This document shows, piece after piece, positions 23,673 to 36,992 of a stretch of 64,000 bases of DNA; position 1 is the stretch's first letter, and each line of letters begins with the position of its first letter. The stretch spans positions 78,060 to 142,059 of the forward strand of contig CAJJDO010000034.1 in assembly GCA_905183005.1 (NCBI GenBank), read 5' to 3'. Source of the stretch: Paramecium pentaurelia. Taxonomy: Eukaryota; Ciliophora; Oligohymenophorea; Peniculida; Parameciidae. The notes beneath the pieces are model-generated. The model did no database searches and was not told where the DNA came from. It saw only the letters and a program-made list of their open reading frames with translations. The position numbers and the translations under genes are program-made.

Positions 23673-25950
23673 TCAATCAGTTCCTATAATGAAAGAAATT
23701 TCAATAAAATGTTAATTTGTCTTATTATTGTTTATAATAGCGAGATTAACCTTCTTATTCTAATTCTATTATTATTATTAAGAAAAAGATTATTATTATT
23801 ATTAATTTGGCTATTTCTCATTCTACTTAACATCTACAAAGGAACTGAATGCTTTATTAGGAATAAAATCATTTATAATCCTCATTTTATAATTGGTAAT
23901 ATAATGGTTATGTTTTTTCTTTGGAATACTCAAATAACTTTGAAATTATTGAGGTAAAGATTCCTATGATACAATTGAGAAATATCTATCCAAAATAACA
24001 ATTTTGTTGGTATTTGTTTATTCTCTAATGAGTAATAAGATACAAAAATCTTAAGCATTATCTGGATTATTTATGATAACTGCCTCTTATACTTCTTATT
24101 TCAATTTACTAGACTAGAGACTGTTAATAATAACAATTTTATTTAAATTTTCTAGATACCATTATGTAATATTGTAATTTGAATCAAAGGTGATAAAAGA
24201 ATTAGTATAAACTTATCTTATACATGGAATATCTTCCCAGAATCTGTTCATTTTAATTGGTAATAATTTAAGTTTATTATTAAAATATTACCAAATAGTA
24301 ACAGATCTATCATTACTTGCTACAGCAATCAATTGATCACCTATAATGTCAATACTAGTAATACAATCTTTATGTTATTTGATCATTTAATCTATTTTGA
24401 TTGTAAATGTGTTGTCAATACTAATAATATAATTAAATAATATCATGGTTCCTTTTTCCATACCAACAATAAAATAATTATAACTACCCATAGTTTAACA
24501 CTATTAAATAGTATGTATTTCTTATTCTTTTTAATCTTTAATTGTGTATTAACATTATATTGTAATTTAATTAGTCATAATATCGAATTGAACAATGTAA
24601 ATATTATTTTAACCACAAATTGCAATAATAGGATTTAATAGAACTTTTAGATTTGCAAAACTTTATTTACTATTTCGTGATTCACTAATAAATGGATTAT
24701 AGAGTAATTCCATGCATTAAATATATTGTTATTCTTTACTCTATAATACTAATTATGATTCTAATTTCCATAAATTGGACTCTTTCTTATGAATCCATAC
24801 ATAGATTATATTACTATCTCCTGCAGTTAAAATGACATTTTAGTTCTTAATTACTAAGATACAATAAGGAGTGATAATAGGTAATTATTATTAATTATCC
24901 ATATGATTTTGCTTAATATTAAGTTATCCTTAAGTCATTAAATTAAATTTAGTATAACCATATGTTTGACTTTTCAACTTGATAGAGGTGTTGGTATTAT
25001 TGAATTGTTGACCCATTGCAATTATATTATCAATTTCATTAAAGACTGAATAAGAATTAGATGATGAGGATCTACTAATTCTAATATTTTCAATCATTTC
25101 AGATTAAGCAATACTTTAAGCTAATAATATTAATATATATTAAGTATACTTTTATTATCATACAAATGGATATTAGATGTCATTGAATAATATTTACTCC
25201 AAAGCAATGTTAATATATTTTCTGAATATTCTATGATTTTATCCTAAAATTCTTTGTAAATATTATGATTAAATGATTCAATAATTTATTATTCTTTTGT
25301 AATTTATAAACTATTTTCTGTTGCCAAAACTTCTAATTCAGGTTGCATTCTTAATAATACATTATAATATTCTTATAATGAATTCATATCAATCTATTTA
25401 TAATGTTCTTCTATGTGAACATTACTTTCTTAAACATTTATAATTGATTTAATCTAATCATATGATTATTTGTATGTATTATAATGTTTATCCATTGTGT
25501 TTTAGAATTCTACTAATTTATCAATCATATATTATTTTTAGAAATCTATTTAACTTATTATTTCAGTCTTAAATGAACTACTTCTATTCTAAATGCTTAA
25601 TTAAAATAATATTATACTATTCTAATATTTTCTCGATTGCCTTATCATAATCATTTATGATCTTATCCTATATTGTATTGAAATTACTAATTATTTTGTT
25701 CATTTATTGTTTACAATACTCTATTTATTTTGTGTCTATGATTGATCCCATAATAAATACCGAAATTAGGTAAAACTAATTTATTGATGAAATAGCTTAA
25801 ATTCTCAAATTATTGCAAATGATAATTTTTATTACATTGTTTGATCTCACATTGAGTACAATAAAATGTAAGAAATTGAGGACATAATTGATTGGAACAA
25901 AAATGAGTAAGAATTTAATCTGAATGTCTAATGCAAAATTTATCAAACAT
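23673..25950 (-). CDS. Zinc-finger (B-box-like) coiled-coil WD40 protein
   Basis: N-terminus (MFDKFCIRHSDQ..) carries a Cys/His zinc-binding cluster like a B-box: C-x2-H, then HFC, LCPQF, CTQC and a KQCNKNYH ending. A coiled-coil linker follows (about 25100-25740), then a C-terminal half with WD40-like repeats (SNDRSVTIWQ and YNFIVGMEKGT-like strands). The tail is Q/N-rich, ending IIGTD before TGA at 23673-23675. This TRIM-like order of B-box, coil and propeller is common in ciliates and suggests a scaffold or ubiquitin-related adaptor. A 25-nt intron near 25730-25755 joins VLPNF to the coil; I did not place later introns exactly. Confidence 0.7.
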
Positions 25951-26038
25951 ATAAAAATAATTAATAAAATCATATCAATAATATTTTTATATAAAGGTAA
26001 AATAATAATATTTTATTTATTCTTTTTTTATGAATATA

Positions 26039-27056
26039 TCAGATTTTATTTTATTCTTAAGTTTCTGGTTCTTATTATTTATTTTCTTCATCAAATTCTA
26101 AATTTGGAACATATGCTCCTCCTTCATTCTTTTTCATGCAATGGAATCCAACCAATTTGCACCATAAGAATAAATCTGCATCTAATTAAGCAGCTCCCAT
26201 ATATTAATCATTTTTATTAATTAATAAGTATTTGTGATCACAAAATCTTTACAAAGCCAATTATAAATAATAAGTATATCCAGCTCCTACAATTATTAAT
26301 AGAAGAGTAATAAATAAATTTGATCTTGTTAATAATCCCAAAAATCCTGAAATAACTGCTGATACTATCAAAACTGTAAAGAATTATTTCTTTACTACTA
26401 AAGCAATATCTTAATTTTCAGCTATAAAATATATTCATTTTTATACTTATTCCCTTTTTAATTAAAAATAATAAAAATAGAATGACAATTCCAAATACTA
26501 ATTATATTAATTCAAATTTGATTGATTCAAAATGAATTGTAAGGTAAACCATTAATAAAATTTTACTTACAGAATGAACTATACAAAATCCATAATTTTT
26601 AGGAACCTAAAAAAATATATTAATTATCTACCTTATCAACAGATCCTGGACAGAATTATACTATTAAAATAGAAACTATGTATAAAATTATTGTCAATTA
26701 TTCTAAAAATGGAATAAATGTTAGAATAGATCCAAAGAAACCAAGTTGAAGTATCACCATTGATAATAAACTTCCTACTAGATATTATGAAGCAGCAACA
26801 ACTAAAGATTTTTGTTAAGCTATTTAAGCTAAATTTCCAGTTAAGCCTATCATCTCTTAAGCCTTAGCAATCTATTCATCTGCTTATCTCTCAGCATCTT
26901 AAAGCTTTTATCCACCTTATCTATAAAATAATATATCTTTTATCATTATTACTCCTTTATCTTTTTCTCCATTTCCTCAGCTTTTTTGGCTCCTTCCAAA
27001 GCTGCAGGGATTGCTGCTTACACAAGAGTGGTATCTTCTTCTCTTCTTTCACTCAT
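26039..27056 (-). CDS. Multipass membrane protein of unknown function
   Basis: Starts MSERREEDTTLVQAA with an amphipathic, charged helix, then four to five strongly hydrophobic segments (for example LLSMVILQLGFFGSILTFI and NLFITLLLIIVGAGYTY). It ends with an acidic Glu/Gln-rich tail (EFDEENKQQEPETQ). Stop TGA at 26039-26041. Introns: about 32 nt near 26920-26955, 25 nt near 26612-26636 and 25 nt near 26423-26447. No pore, transporter or enzyme signature was recognised, so no function is assigned. Confidence 0.75.
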
Positions 27057-27117
27057 TTATTATTAATATATATAAATATATATAAATATATCAAAAACGA
27101 AATATGTAATATACAGT

Positions 27118-30100
27118 TCAATCTTATTTCTCTTGTTTATTGTATGTATGATATATCTTCTCCCAATTAATTATTGTGTTCTCTACATTATCAATAACAT
27201 TCTGCAGTTGTTTATCCTATTAATGTTGAATATACATTAAATACATAAAATTCATTTAAACTAGCCCATAACGGTCTAACAATAACTTTAAAAAATCCCA
27301 TTTCATTTTTAGCCATTATTTCTTATTAGTCTAAGTCTTTCATAAATGGTGTTTAAGTAATCTTACGAGTTCCTTCCTCATCGAATTAGGCTTTAAATTC
27401 CATGTTAACTTTCTCTGTCCAAGCTTTCGATAATTCAAATACTTTTGCAGCACCACTAAAATCTGAAGTATGAATAATCATTCCTGTAAACAATTTTACA
27501 TCACCATCCATTTAACCAAACATCCTATCCTAATTATCTTTACTTTCTTTCACTCTTTACTCAAAATCCTTAATTAAACCAAAATGTTATTTAATATCTG
27601 TGAATAGAATGTTTTCAACTAATGTCTATCTGAAAATAGACAAATCTTCAACACTTAATCCTGATAATATATTATAATTATCCTAATTCAATAATCTCAA
27701 AGTGACAGCTGCATGATGATTTTCCAAAGGCTAACAAAATAAATCAAATAAATTACACTCTTATCTAAGTATCTTGTAGCCAATTTGCTTTTGCTATTGA
27801 TTTCAAACTGATTCGTCCTTCCTGTATGTGAAATATCATGACATAATCCAGATATCACTGTTGCAAAATACACAATCTCACTTATATATTCATGTGCTTT
27901 TGGCAAAGAACATAAAAAATTACAACTGTGCATTACAGTAATACCATGATCAAAATTATGAAAAGGATTCTTCCTTTTGTTATATTTTCTTTCAACTTCT
28001 TTAATAAATTTCATCAGAACATCTTCATTTATATCGTAATTATCAATCCATTCATTTTTCTTAATAATATGATACACTAACTTTGCTTTCATGTTGTCCT
28101 TATACTATTAATCAATAAATGTAAATAATTACAGAGAAAATATTAAATTCAAATTTATCTATTGTTTTGTCTTCATATAATGTATCCAAATCATCATCCT
28201 CTTCTATTTCCAATGCTGATTCTATTGATTTTATACGTAATTTAGATGCTTAGTAATGAAATGCTTTGATTGTTTTACCCAACATTTGAATACTCAATCT
28301 AGGCTTTCTGGTTTTACATGATTATAATGAATTATTTGATTAATAATATTGTTCTTAATTATCTAAAGATTACTCTTCTGGTATAAATAATGAAATATAT
28401 GAATTTTTAACATTTGGATTGGATTTTTGTAATTAAGAAATGAATTTAAATGTTTAATGTTTGTTATATGAACGTTGAATTGATTATTTGATTTCATCTT
28501 CCAATGATTCTTCGTTTTTTAAATTCTTTATGTAATCTGTCATTCTTGATCCTTCTTAAAGATGAAATATTATCACAAATCCTTTATAAACTTAATCAAC
28601 CACCTTCAAAAATATTTCAAAATCTTCATTTTAAATGTATTCATTTTTCTTTTTCATCATAAATTCATCCAAATCTATATACTTTAAAATTCTTTCATCT
28701 GTAAATAACTCTTTGTAATGTGGAGTCCTTTTATCTAAAGAAAATTAAATATTATATTTCTATTTGAGAGTCTCCCAAATATAGTGATTCAAAAATATAA
28801 GTCTGCCATTTTTATCAAAATCAAATAGAATTGTATCTGTAGATCTTAAAAAGTATTTATAATATGCTATTTTCTCATGACACAATCTCAAATGTCTCTA
28901 ATATTTAGATTTCAAATTATATATTTCTGTATAAATGTACTAATGATCCTATCTATTAAGATAAAACTCTTCCAAAATTAAAGCAATAGGATTCCTACAT
29001 TTCATTTCAATTCTTACAGAATTCATTTATACTTCCTATATTTCATCCCCAGAGTATATATAATCTTTCTTAATTTGAAAATGAGGATTTAAAGCTCTAA
29101 ATATTTCATCAAATAGGATATATTGTGATGACTCTACAAAACTTAAAACTATATCCAAAATCTAATCTGCAAATTAGACTGGATTAAAATATTGAACTCT
29201 GGCTTATAAAATCACATCAATCAAGAAATTTGTTAAGGATAAGACTTCATCTTTGAATCTGTATTCGTTAGCTTCACTATTTTAAATAATATAAAATATT
29301 GTACTTTATAAATCTTCTAAATAACTTATTTCTTCCTGGTTTATTCCAATAAAAGAAAAAAAATGTCTCTTATTTATTTTAATTGATGAATCTTATTATT
29401 GATAATTCAGTAAATTAAGAATTCAAATCCAATACTTATTCTAATAGCTTAGTTTAATTTTCATTATTCTAAAAATTATAAACAATATTAGGTTTAAGAT
29501 GTGAAAAATTTAAGAAGAATACTTATTGTTTATCTTTTTCAATCTATTTTATTGAATCTTTTTCTGTAGAATAGAAATCCCACTCTTCATTTCTTTTAAT
29601 CAGAAAGTATATATCATCCGAATCAGTTAATTCTTTAATAAGTGATTTAACAACATTTACTAAATTATTGTATGATAATTCCTCTTACATTAGTAAATAA
29701 TGTGTATGTAAACTTCCCAAAAATAAACTCTATAAAAGATAATAATAATTATTTTTATACTTTTAATTAAGCATAAGTTTATTTAATTTAATCGATTATT
29801 TGAATATAATATTTACTTTTTAACTGAACGCTAGTATCAATTTAATCAGACTTCTCATCTTATTATTCTTAAATTACTCTTCCACAAACACTAATATTTG
29901 TACACCTTATAGGTGATTCATTGTCTAATTCTGATTAATTTTGAATCCCTAAATATTTGTTAATTTAATCCCTTAATTAGGTTAACTTCTTGATATCTGT
30001 AGGAATTAAATGTCCTCCATTTGTCATATTTATTGAGAGCATAGTGTCAAGCTATTCAATCAGTTGCAAAATGAAGGGAGATAATGACTATTTATATTTA

Positions 30101-30440
30101 ATTCAAGTAATACATCTTAATTGGTCTCAACTATAGGATCTTCTTACTAAAATTAAATTTGTCTGGCACTTACACTAAATTTGTTACTTTTATTTTTTTC
30201 TGCAATTTTGATATGAGGTATAAAGGTATCGTTTTATTTATGATTAGAGTACTAAACTATTCTTTCACGAAATTATTATTCCCTAAAATTTATACTCTGT
30301 ATTTATTTTACATATCTTTACTCCCATATTTGCTAACAATCTCCATTAGGCTTTTCTCTTTTCTTAAAATGCTTTATTCTAATTCAGTTTTTTACTGTTT
30401 ATTAATAACCTTGTCACTCACCAAACTATTGATTGTTATG
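27118..30440 (-). CDS. 3',5'-cyclic nucleotide phosphodiesterase, 5' end uncertain
   Basis: The C-terminal third is a class I PDE catalytic domain: HNFDHGITV (HNxxH metal motif, about 27940-27970), HDISHTGRTNQF (HDxxHxGxxN, about 27790-27840) and the late GFFKVIVRPLW segment near 27290. It hydrolyses cAMP and/or cGMP. A 28-nt intron (about 28107-28134) sits just before NMKAKLVYH, and another of 28 nt near 27215-27242 precedes the last exon. Stop TGA at 27118-27120. The N-terminal two thirds (about 28150-30440) is a long helical region I do not recognise. I could not splice the first exon cleanly; a small MGCS reading frame immediately upstream may belong to it. Confidence 0.8.
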
Positions 30441-30526
30441 AAAAATTAAGTATATTGAGGAAGTCTCAGTTCCATTAATTTCTAATACAATATTATATAT
30501 ATAAATATAATCAAATATGTGTTGAT

Positions 30527-30763
30527 TCATTATCCTATTGTCATTTGTGTACTTCTTCTCTTTAATATACTACTTTTAGAAGCAGGCACTAGAATTGGTA
30601 CTGATACCATTTTCCCTATTATTGGATTATAAACTTCCAAATTTGATTTTTTTTCTGGTGTTTCTAAATGTATTATGCATACTGAGTTACATATATTTTC
30701 ATTAGCAGAGCATTTTTTACTTGCCAGTTTGTGATCAGATGATTTTTATAAGGAACAACCCAT
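30527..30763 (-). CDS. Small MGCS protein or first exon of the phosphodiesterase
   Basis: A 78-codon frame starting MGCSLQKSSDHK, an N-myristoylation/palmitoylation-type N-terminus, ending in TGA at 30527-30529. Composition is Ser/Lys/Cys-rich with VPILVPASKSS. It either encodes a small membrane-anchored protein or supplies the N-terminus of the phosphodiesterase by a splice I could not define; no GT..AG pair of normal size removes the TGA. Confidence 0.5.
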
Positions 30764-31189
30764 CTAATTTACTATTTTAAATTTAATAATAAACCTGAAT
30801 ATGCTTAAATTATTTGATGCTTTAAATTTAATATTTATTCATAAATACCAGTTTTATTTGTATTTCTATTAATTCAATAGGTTATTTCTTTTTAACTCAT
30901 CCTTATTTATGACTAATATATTATTATATATATAAGATAAATTAGGAATTTATATCATACTCATATAAAGTCAAATTCTAATTTACTTTCAGATGAAATA
31001 TCTAATTATTTATTATTATCACATATACTAATTATTCATGACTCTATTAAACTTTTATCTATAAAAATTATAGTATAAAATCATATATATTATGATGTGA
31101 GAAAATAAGAACAGACAGTTGATAGAATAGAACTTTGTGTAATTCCTTTATAATAAAATATATTATTTCGTTTGTTTAATTTAATTTAA
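30764..31189. other. Intergenic, no gene seen
   Basis: AT-rich spacer between the MGCS frame and the U1 snRNA 3' end. Nothing recognisable. Confidence 0.6.
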
Positions 31190-31346
31190 TAGGGTGCGAG
31201 GGTTTCCCCTCACTAGCAGAAATTGAGCGATAAAGCCTTTCCAAACGGAAAGTTTTGGGGCCTCACTGACGCCGGTTGTGCAATGGCCAGCTTAACCCCA
31301 CACTACTGATCTGCATGATCATCAGCAGTGCTCGCCAGGTAAGTAA
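31190..31346 (-). ncRNA. U1 spliceosomal snRNA
   Basis: A GC-rich island in extremely AT-rich DNA. Read on the minus strand, the 5' end is TTACTTACCTGGC, complementary to a GTAAG-type 5' splice site. The conserved stem-loop segment CCATTGCAC occurs at about 31277-31285, an Sm-site-like AATTTCTG at about 31222-31229, and a 3' hairpin GTGAGGGG-AAA-CCCTCGCAC at about 31194-31213. Length of about 157 nt matches U1. It recognises the short introns seen throughout the window. Ends are inferred from the U1 model; the promoter, upstream at higher coordinates, was not identified. Confidence 0.93.
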
Positions 31347-31956
31347 AATTTATATTTAAAAATTTTGGTTTATATAATTTAATATAAACCAAAATATTAT
31401 GGGTTTATTAAGATGAATTGATTATATTCAATTATTTTGTATTACATAAAAATATCAATTTGATTATTCATTATAATCATCTAATTATTATATTAAGAGA
31501 AAGAAACTAATAGGATAGATTTATGGTTAAAGCAAGGTTATCACAATTAAAATCTACATTAAGATTTGTAATTTGCTATTAAATATTGAACTGAGTAACA
31601 AAGCTAATCAAAATGAAATTTCAAGAAAATGAAATGCTATGATGGTTAATCTTAATAAAGAATGCAAATATCAATCCTTAAAATTTTTAATATAATATTT
31701 TACTTACTTTAACCAAATATTAATTATAATTCTTTATTTAAAATAAATAAATAGATTAAATATGATGGAAGTAATTCCTGAAAATATACTTGATACTTAA
31801 GCAATTTGCAACATTCATATAAAGAATTTCTGATTATTTCATTATACTTTAAAATTTATTAATTTAAATAATAAAATAAGAGATCATGAAATAATAATTT
31901 CAGAACAAATTGAAATAATATCTAATATTTATATTCTATCAAATTTATCTCATATA
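31347..31956. other. Intergenic, no gene seen
   Basis: AT-rich spacer containing the U1 upstream region and the 3' flank of the glutamine-rich gene. No element identified with confidence. Confidence 0.55.
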
Positions 31957-32646
31957 TCATCTTCCTCCAATTAGTTGTGGTTATTGTTGTAAAAATTAAG
32001 GCTGCATTAAAGGTTAGGCCATCTATTAAGCCAACTAAATTAAATAATATTTAAATACCAATTAATCGAATTAAGGAATATTTTATTATTATGATTATTA
32101 TTATGGTTATTGCAAAAATCCATTTTATTATTATTATTATTAAATTTATGGTATTTATTATTATTATTGCTAAACCTACTATTATGGAATCTATTAATAA
32201 GATTATTATTATAGATTTTAAAATTGAACTTGTTAAGGAATCTATTATTGCATTGATTATTATGGAATACCTTAAAACTATTATTAACCCTATGTAAGTA
32301 TTTAAGGAATTTATTATTATTATTAATATTAAGGTATTTGCTAAGGAATTTATGATTATGCTTAAGTTATTTATTGTTAATTCAATAACTACTATTATTG
32401 TTAAAAAAGTTGTTATTAACTTAATTATTAAGGAATTTATTGTTGATTTAATTACTATTATTAAAGGATTTATTATTACAGTAAGATTTACTAAGGGTTC
32501 AATATAGGCTATGTTATAGGTTAAGAATAAGCAAGTGGTTATTATAATGGAATTTGAAACTATTATTATGCTTAAATATTGTCATTCTTTACTATTGTTG
32601 GACTTGATTAGAACGATAATGGGTTCAGCATTTATTATTAAAGTAA

Positions 32647-32687
<41 letters not shown>

Positions 32688-33522
32688 GTTATTGTAGCTA
32701 TAACAAGTAAACCATTTATGCTTATTATTGAGCAGTTAGAAAATTAGGATCTACAACTTATGGAAAAAGGGAAGGTACAAAAACCCCTTAACTCTGTTGT
32801 AACATAGATATTTATTAAGTCAACTAATTTTATTTTTCCATAAATTGCTTTATTAATTATTCTTGAGCCTATAGTCTTTAATCATACTAGGATAATTAAT
32901 CAACTTGTTAGGGTTGAGGTATATATTAATTTAAATTACTTTGGGTTCCTACTTATAGAAAACTGAAATCTTTTCCATGAGCTTTGGTCTTTTTTACAAT
33001 AAATTCAACTTCTTCTCCTTCTCCTTCTCCACTACCTTCAGCTTCACATGCTCCACCCTCTGCTTCTTCACCTCCTCCTTCTCCACCTTCTTCTTCCTCT
33101 TATGCTGCTTCTGCAGGAGAAAAGCTGCATTTACAAACTAAGTTCTCAAAAAATTCTGGCCCTTAAACCTATACAAATTGCATTGGATGTTATGTGTTGA
33201 TCCCTCTTTATTTGATTTTGATTTGCTATTAGACAAATGAATAAAATTCTTATGTTTTTTCTTCTTCTTATACACGTAATCTCACATTCAAAGATGGATG
33301 CCATGGTTTATATCCTTTAGGCTATATTTTTAGCAGATCAGATAAGGCATCATCAACAGTTATGTAACTAAAAAGCTCTAATAATTTTTAGTCATAAATA
33401 CTAAGTGCTTTGGCATAGAGTTCCTACCAATAAAAACAAAATAAACATTATATAAAAATTAATAAAACGGATTTATAATAAATGTTAAATTTTTTTGTTT
33501 TAATCCTTGAACACTTAAACAT
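31957..33522 (-). CDS. Extremely glutamine-rich (prion-like) protein
   Basis: The TTA/ATT/TTG microsatellite-like stretch at about 32070-32750 is coding on the minus strand: TAA, TAG and CAA glutamine codons give long Q runs with spaced IPQ, LNQ and SQ motifs, well over half Gln. Upstream is a folded-looking N-terminus (ELYAKALSIYDQKLLELF, GYKPWHPSLNV) and an unusual Glu/Gly acidic linker (EEEEGGEGGGEEAEGG, about 33000-33110). Next comes a basic patch (VKKTKAHGKDFSFL) and coiled Q-rich sequence. A 24-nt intron (about 32030-32053) precedes LAQQMAQPLMQP; the C-terminus is QLIGGR, stop TGA at 31957-31959. Frame is continuous for about 500 codons. The start at 33522 (MFKCSR) is tentative. Function unknown. 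Confidence 0.75.
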
Positions 33523-33624
33523 TTTAATAGAATTATTTTTAGAATGAGATCAAAGTATAATGAAAATAAGAAATGATTTTAATAAGAAATTAATTGGTTT
33601 TAATATTTGTTATGAAATTATTAT

Positions 33625-36600
33625 TCATGATTTATGTGTTATTTTATACATTGATGGTATATATCTTTAAAGAAGGGCTTGAAAAAAGAATCCAAGAAAA
33701 GATGTTACTATGACAACTGTTAAAACAACCCAATTGAATCCTTCAAAACTTAATTAAAATTATAATTAATTCTTACGTATCCTCCTTAATATCAATTACA
33801 TCACACCAAGTAGCTCTTTGAGGGAATATAAATGATACTATTGCAACAACAAAACCAAGAGTGGTCCATAATGTTAGTAAGATATTTTTATAGTATTTGA
33901 CTTTAAAAGGATTTGATATGTATATTGATACTCCAAAAGACATGAAGTAATACATTAAACTTAAAAACATGATTGAATTCAAGTATCCTTCTCTTTAAAA
34001 CTTTTCAATAGGTTTAGAATATTCAAAGAATCTATCTGTTGTATTGAGAATACCATAATTAATACATAAACTAGATTATAGAAATTATATTAATACCCTA
34101 AAACAGCAAAGAAAATGTTAGTATAGATTTGAATTTAATTTTAATAGGAAAATTGATCATCTAATGGTATGTATTCTGCTAATTCTGTGGCAGGAGAAGA
34201 AATGCATAGGAAAATTAACAATGGAATATTGGAAATGAATCCAACATAAACAGTTTAAAATTCAGCTAAAACAATAGAAAATTGAATCTTACAAAAATTT
34301 TATACTTCTAAAAACATAATAGTTACAGCAGCAAATTTAATACCATTAACACTAAGTTGATATTAGAAAACTTCAATAATAGTCATTATGGCTGCTTTTC
34401 CTTATGCTAAGACTTAAACACAACATTTTAATGAAGTTGATTTAGAGCTAAATGGTGCAGTATAAGAAGCATCAGATTCACTAAATGAGATTCCAACTTA
34501 TGCCTAAGCAATAGCAGACTAATTAATAAATAATGAAATATTTTACACAATCATTAGCACCATCTCCAGTCATCATGACTTATCTTCCCATTTCTTAGAG
34601 CATTGCAACAATTTATTTTTTTTGTTCAGGCTTTTATCTGGCAAAAACTCTAGTTTTAGAAATTAATTTCATAGTTATTTCTTTCATTTTTGTATCATCA
34701 TATTCAATGGCATTATTTTCAGTAAAGATTTGATTTGATGAAGTATTTTAAGTCATACTAATACTAGTATCTCTATTTGGATTGACAATAGTTAAAAATT
34801 TAGAAATAAATTCCAAGAATTTTCCAGTAATTGCTGTCATTTTATGATTTCGAATAACTTCATCAATTACATTTTAATTTTCTATGGCATTTTCATCATA
34901 ATTAGTTTAATTATCATTATCTATTATGACTATTTATCTTTTGGATGAATTATAATCTAAAATGATAACTTCAGAATTAATATCAATTATTCCAGATATT
35001 TTAGCACAATATATAGTAGTTAAAGGACTATCACCAGAAATTACTTTAATATCTAATCCACTGTTTCTTAAAATTTATATAACTTAAGGAGTATCATCTT
35101 TTAATGGATTTTCTAAAACAAACATTCCAACAATATTTAATTATGTTTCTAATTCTTCTCTCTGTAAATCTAATTGATTGTTATTTAATTTACGATAACC
35201 TAATCCTAAAACTCTAAATCCATTTGATGCATATTTCTTGACTTCATCTAAAACAACTTACTTTTTATCTTAAGATTATTAATTAATCATTTCAGGAGAT
35301 CCTTTAGAAAATAAATAAAAATTAGTTCCATCTGTTGCTATGACACTCATCATTTATCTTGCTGAACTAAAATCAAAGATCTTAATAATTTCAAATTCTT
35401 ATTAATCTTTTTTAACTGAAAAGAAAGATTTGCCTTCAAAATTAATTTTCCAACCAATAAAATTTAACATTTCTATTTCTAAAGGATCACCTTGTAATTC
35501 TCCATTAATTAATAAAAGATGATGACAACATGCTAAAATATAATTAGCTATTTATTCCTATAAAATATAAATATAAATTACTAATGATTGATCATGAGTC
35601 CAAACTTTTATTGCTTTCAATCCTAAAGTAGTTAGAGTTCCTGTTTTATCAAAACAACAAGTATCAATACGTCCAGCAGATTCAATCTTATCAGCATTAC
35701 TACCATTAATTCCTATTGAACTTAGTCTAACTAAACTAGCTGTTTTACAAATATTAAAAAATATTGGCATTGATGGAGGTATTGACCAAACAATATTATC
35801 AAGAAATCTTAATACTAATAAACTTGTTTTAAATTCCATTGGTATATATTTAATTAACATAAAACCATAAACTACAGCTATTATTGTTGCAAATGATAAA
35901 ATAAATTTAGCAGCTTATATATAAAATCTTTATGATGGAGGTGCTGGAAATAAAACATTTCTAAAATATTATCCTCTTAAAGAACTAAATCCAGTTCTAA
36001 GTACTATAGCTACATTTTCTGTTGTTGAATTTACTTTTACTATATTTGTTCCTTCAAATAAACAATGTTGATTTAGTGTTTCAAAATTAAATTTGGCTGA
36101 ATGATCAGGTAAGGATGTTTTAGGAATTGGAACATTTTCTCCTGTCAATGTTGCTTCATTTACCATAACATCTCCTTAAAGTATAGCGCAATCACAATTC
36201 AATTATTAACCTTCTTATAATATTATGTAATCTCCTGGAAGTAATTCAGATCCATTTACAGTTTTTAAAGTGTCACTCTTCAAAATTACATTCTGATGAA
36301 TATTAGCTAATTTTTATAGAAGACTTCTTGATCTTCTATATAAGATATAATTGACTATAACTGCGATTGCAGTGAATGCTAATATAAGTATTGGAAATGT
36401 TATTGAATTTTAAGCAAACCATACAGCAACTGCAAAATATTAGAGAATATTAAATGGACCGGTTAGGTGCTCAAATAAAAATTCAGGTAAGGGTTAAATG
36501 GGAATTTAGAGTTGACATTTTCCATAATATTGTATTTTTAAATTTTAAGTTAATACATTACGATTTGCTATTATATCTTTTATTAACTTTCCATCAGTTT

Positions 36601-36992
36601 CAAATTCAATTGGTTGATAACATTAAGTTTTAGGATCAAATGCATATTTAAGAAGTCTAAATACAAAAATCATACTACCTGAATGTGAAATAATAAATGC
36701 CATTCATCTACTGTTTTTCTAATGTAAATTATTGACCATTCTATGTATCTACCCTATAATGTGTTCCCGTCTCTTCAACATTACAAGGAGTAAATAAAAA
36801 CCAGTTATACAATTTTTTACTCCATCTCAAAGCCAATGCAAACATACAGCCTGTCATTATGGAAATAATAATCTAAATTCTCTTATAAACAATTACAGTT
36901 AAAATAAGTCTGATTCTAAGGAATCTAACAGGAGTAACTTTTAGAAGTGGATGCTGTCCCTCTATCTCTGCATTATTAACACGATAAGACAT
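33625..36992 (-). CDS. P5-type P-type ATPase
   Basis: P-type transport ATPase with VNEATLTGENVPIPK (actuator TGE, about 36100-36160), phosphorylation motif CCFDKTGTLT (about 35630-35660), a nucleotide-binding domain and a C-terminal group of membrane helices ending FLGFFFQALLQRY. Sequence around the phosphorylation site (SAGRIDTCCFDKTGTLT) is closest to the P5 family (P5A dislocases / P5B polyamine transporters). The M4 motif reads PPSMP instead of PPELP (P5A) or PPALP (P5B), so the subtype is open. Start MSYRVNNAEIEGQ at 36992. A 28-nt intron near 33748-33775 joins the last exon; other small introns exist but were not all placed. Stop TGA at 33625-33627. Confidence 0.85.

Noticed and set aside
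23631..23957. Plus-strand hydrophobic 108-codon frame
   Set aside because: Shadow of the Q/N-rich 3' end of the WD40 gene on the minus strand.
32070..32750. Plus-strand Tyr-rich or Ile-rich frames and a simple TTA microsatellite
   Set aside because: Plus frames are broken by TGA, whereas the minus strand is open for hundreds of Gln-rich codons continuous with a normal N-terminus.
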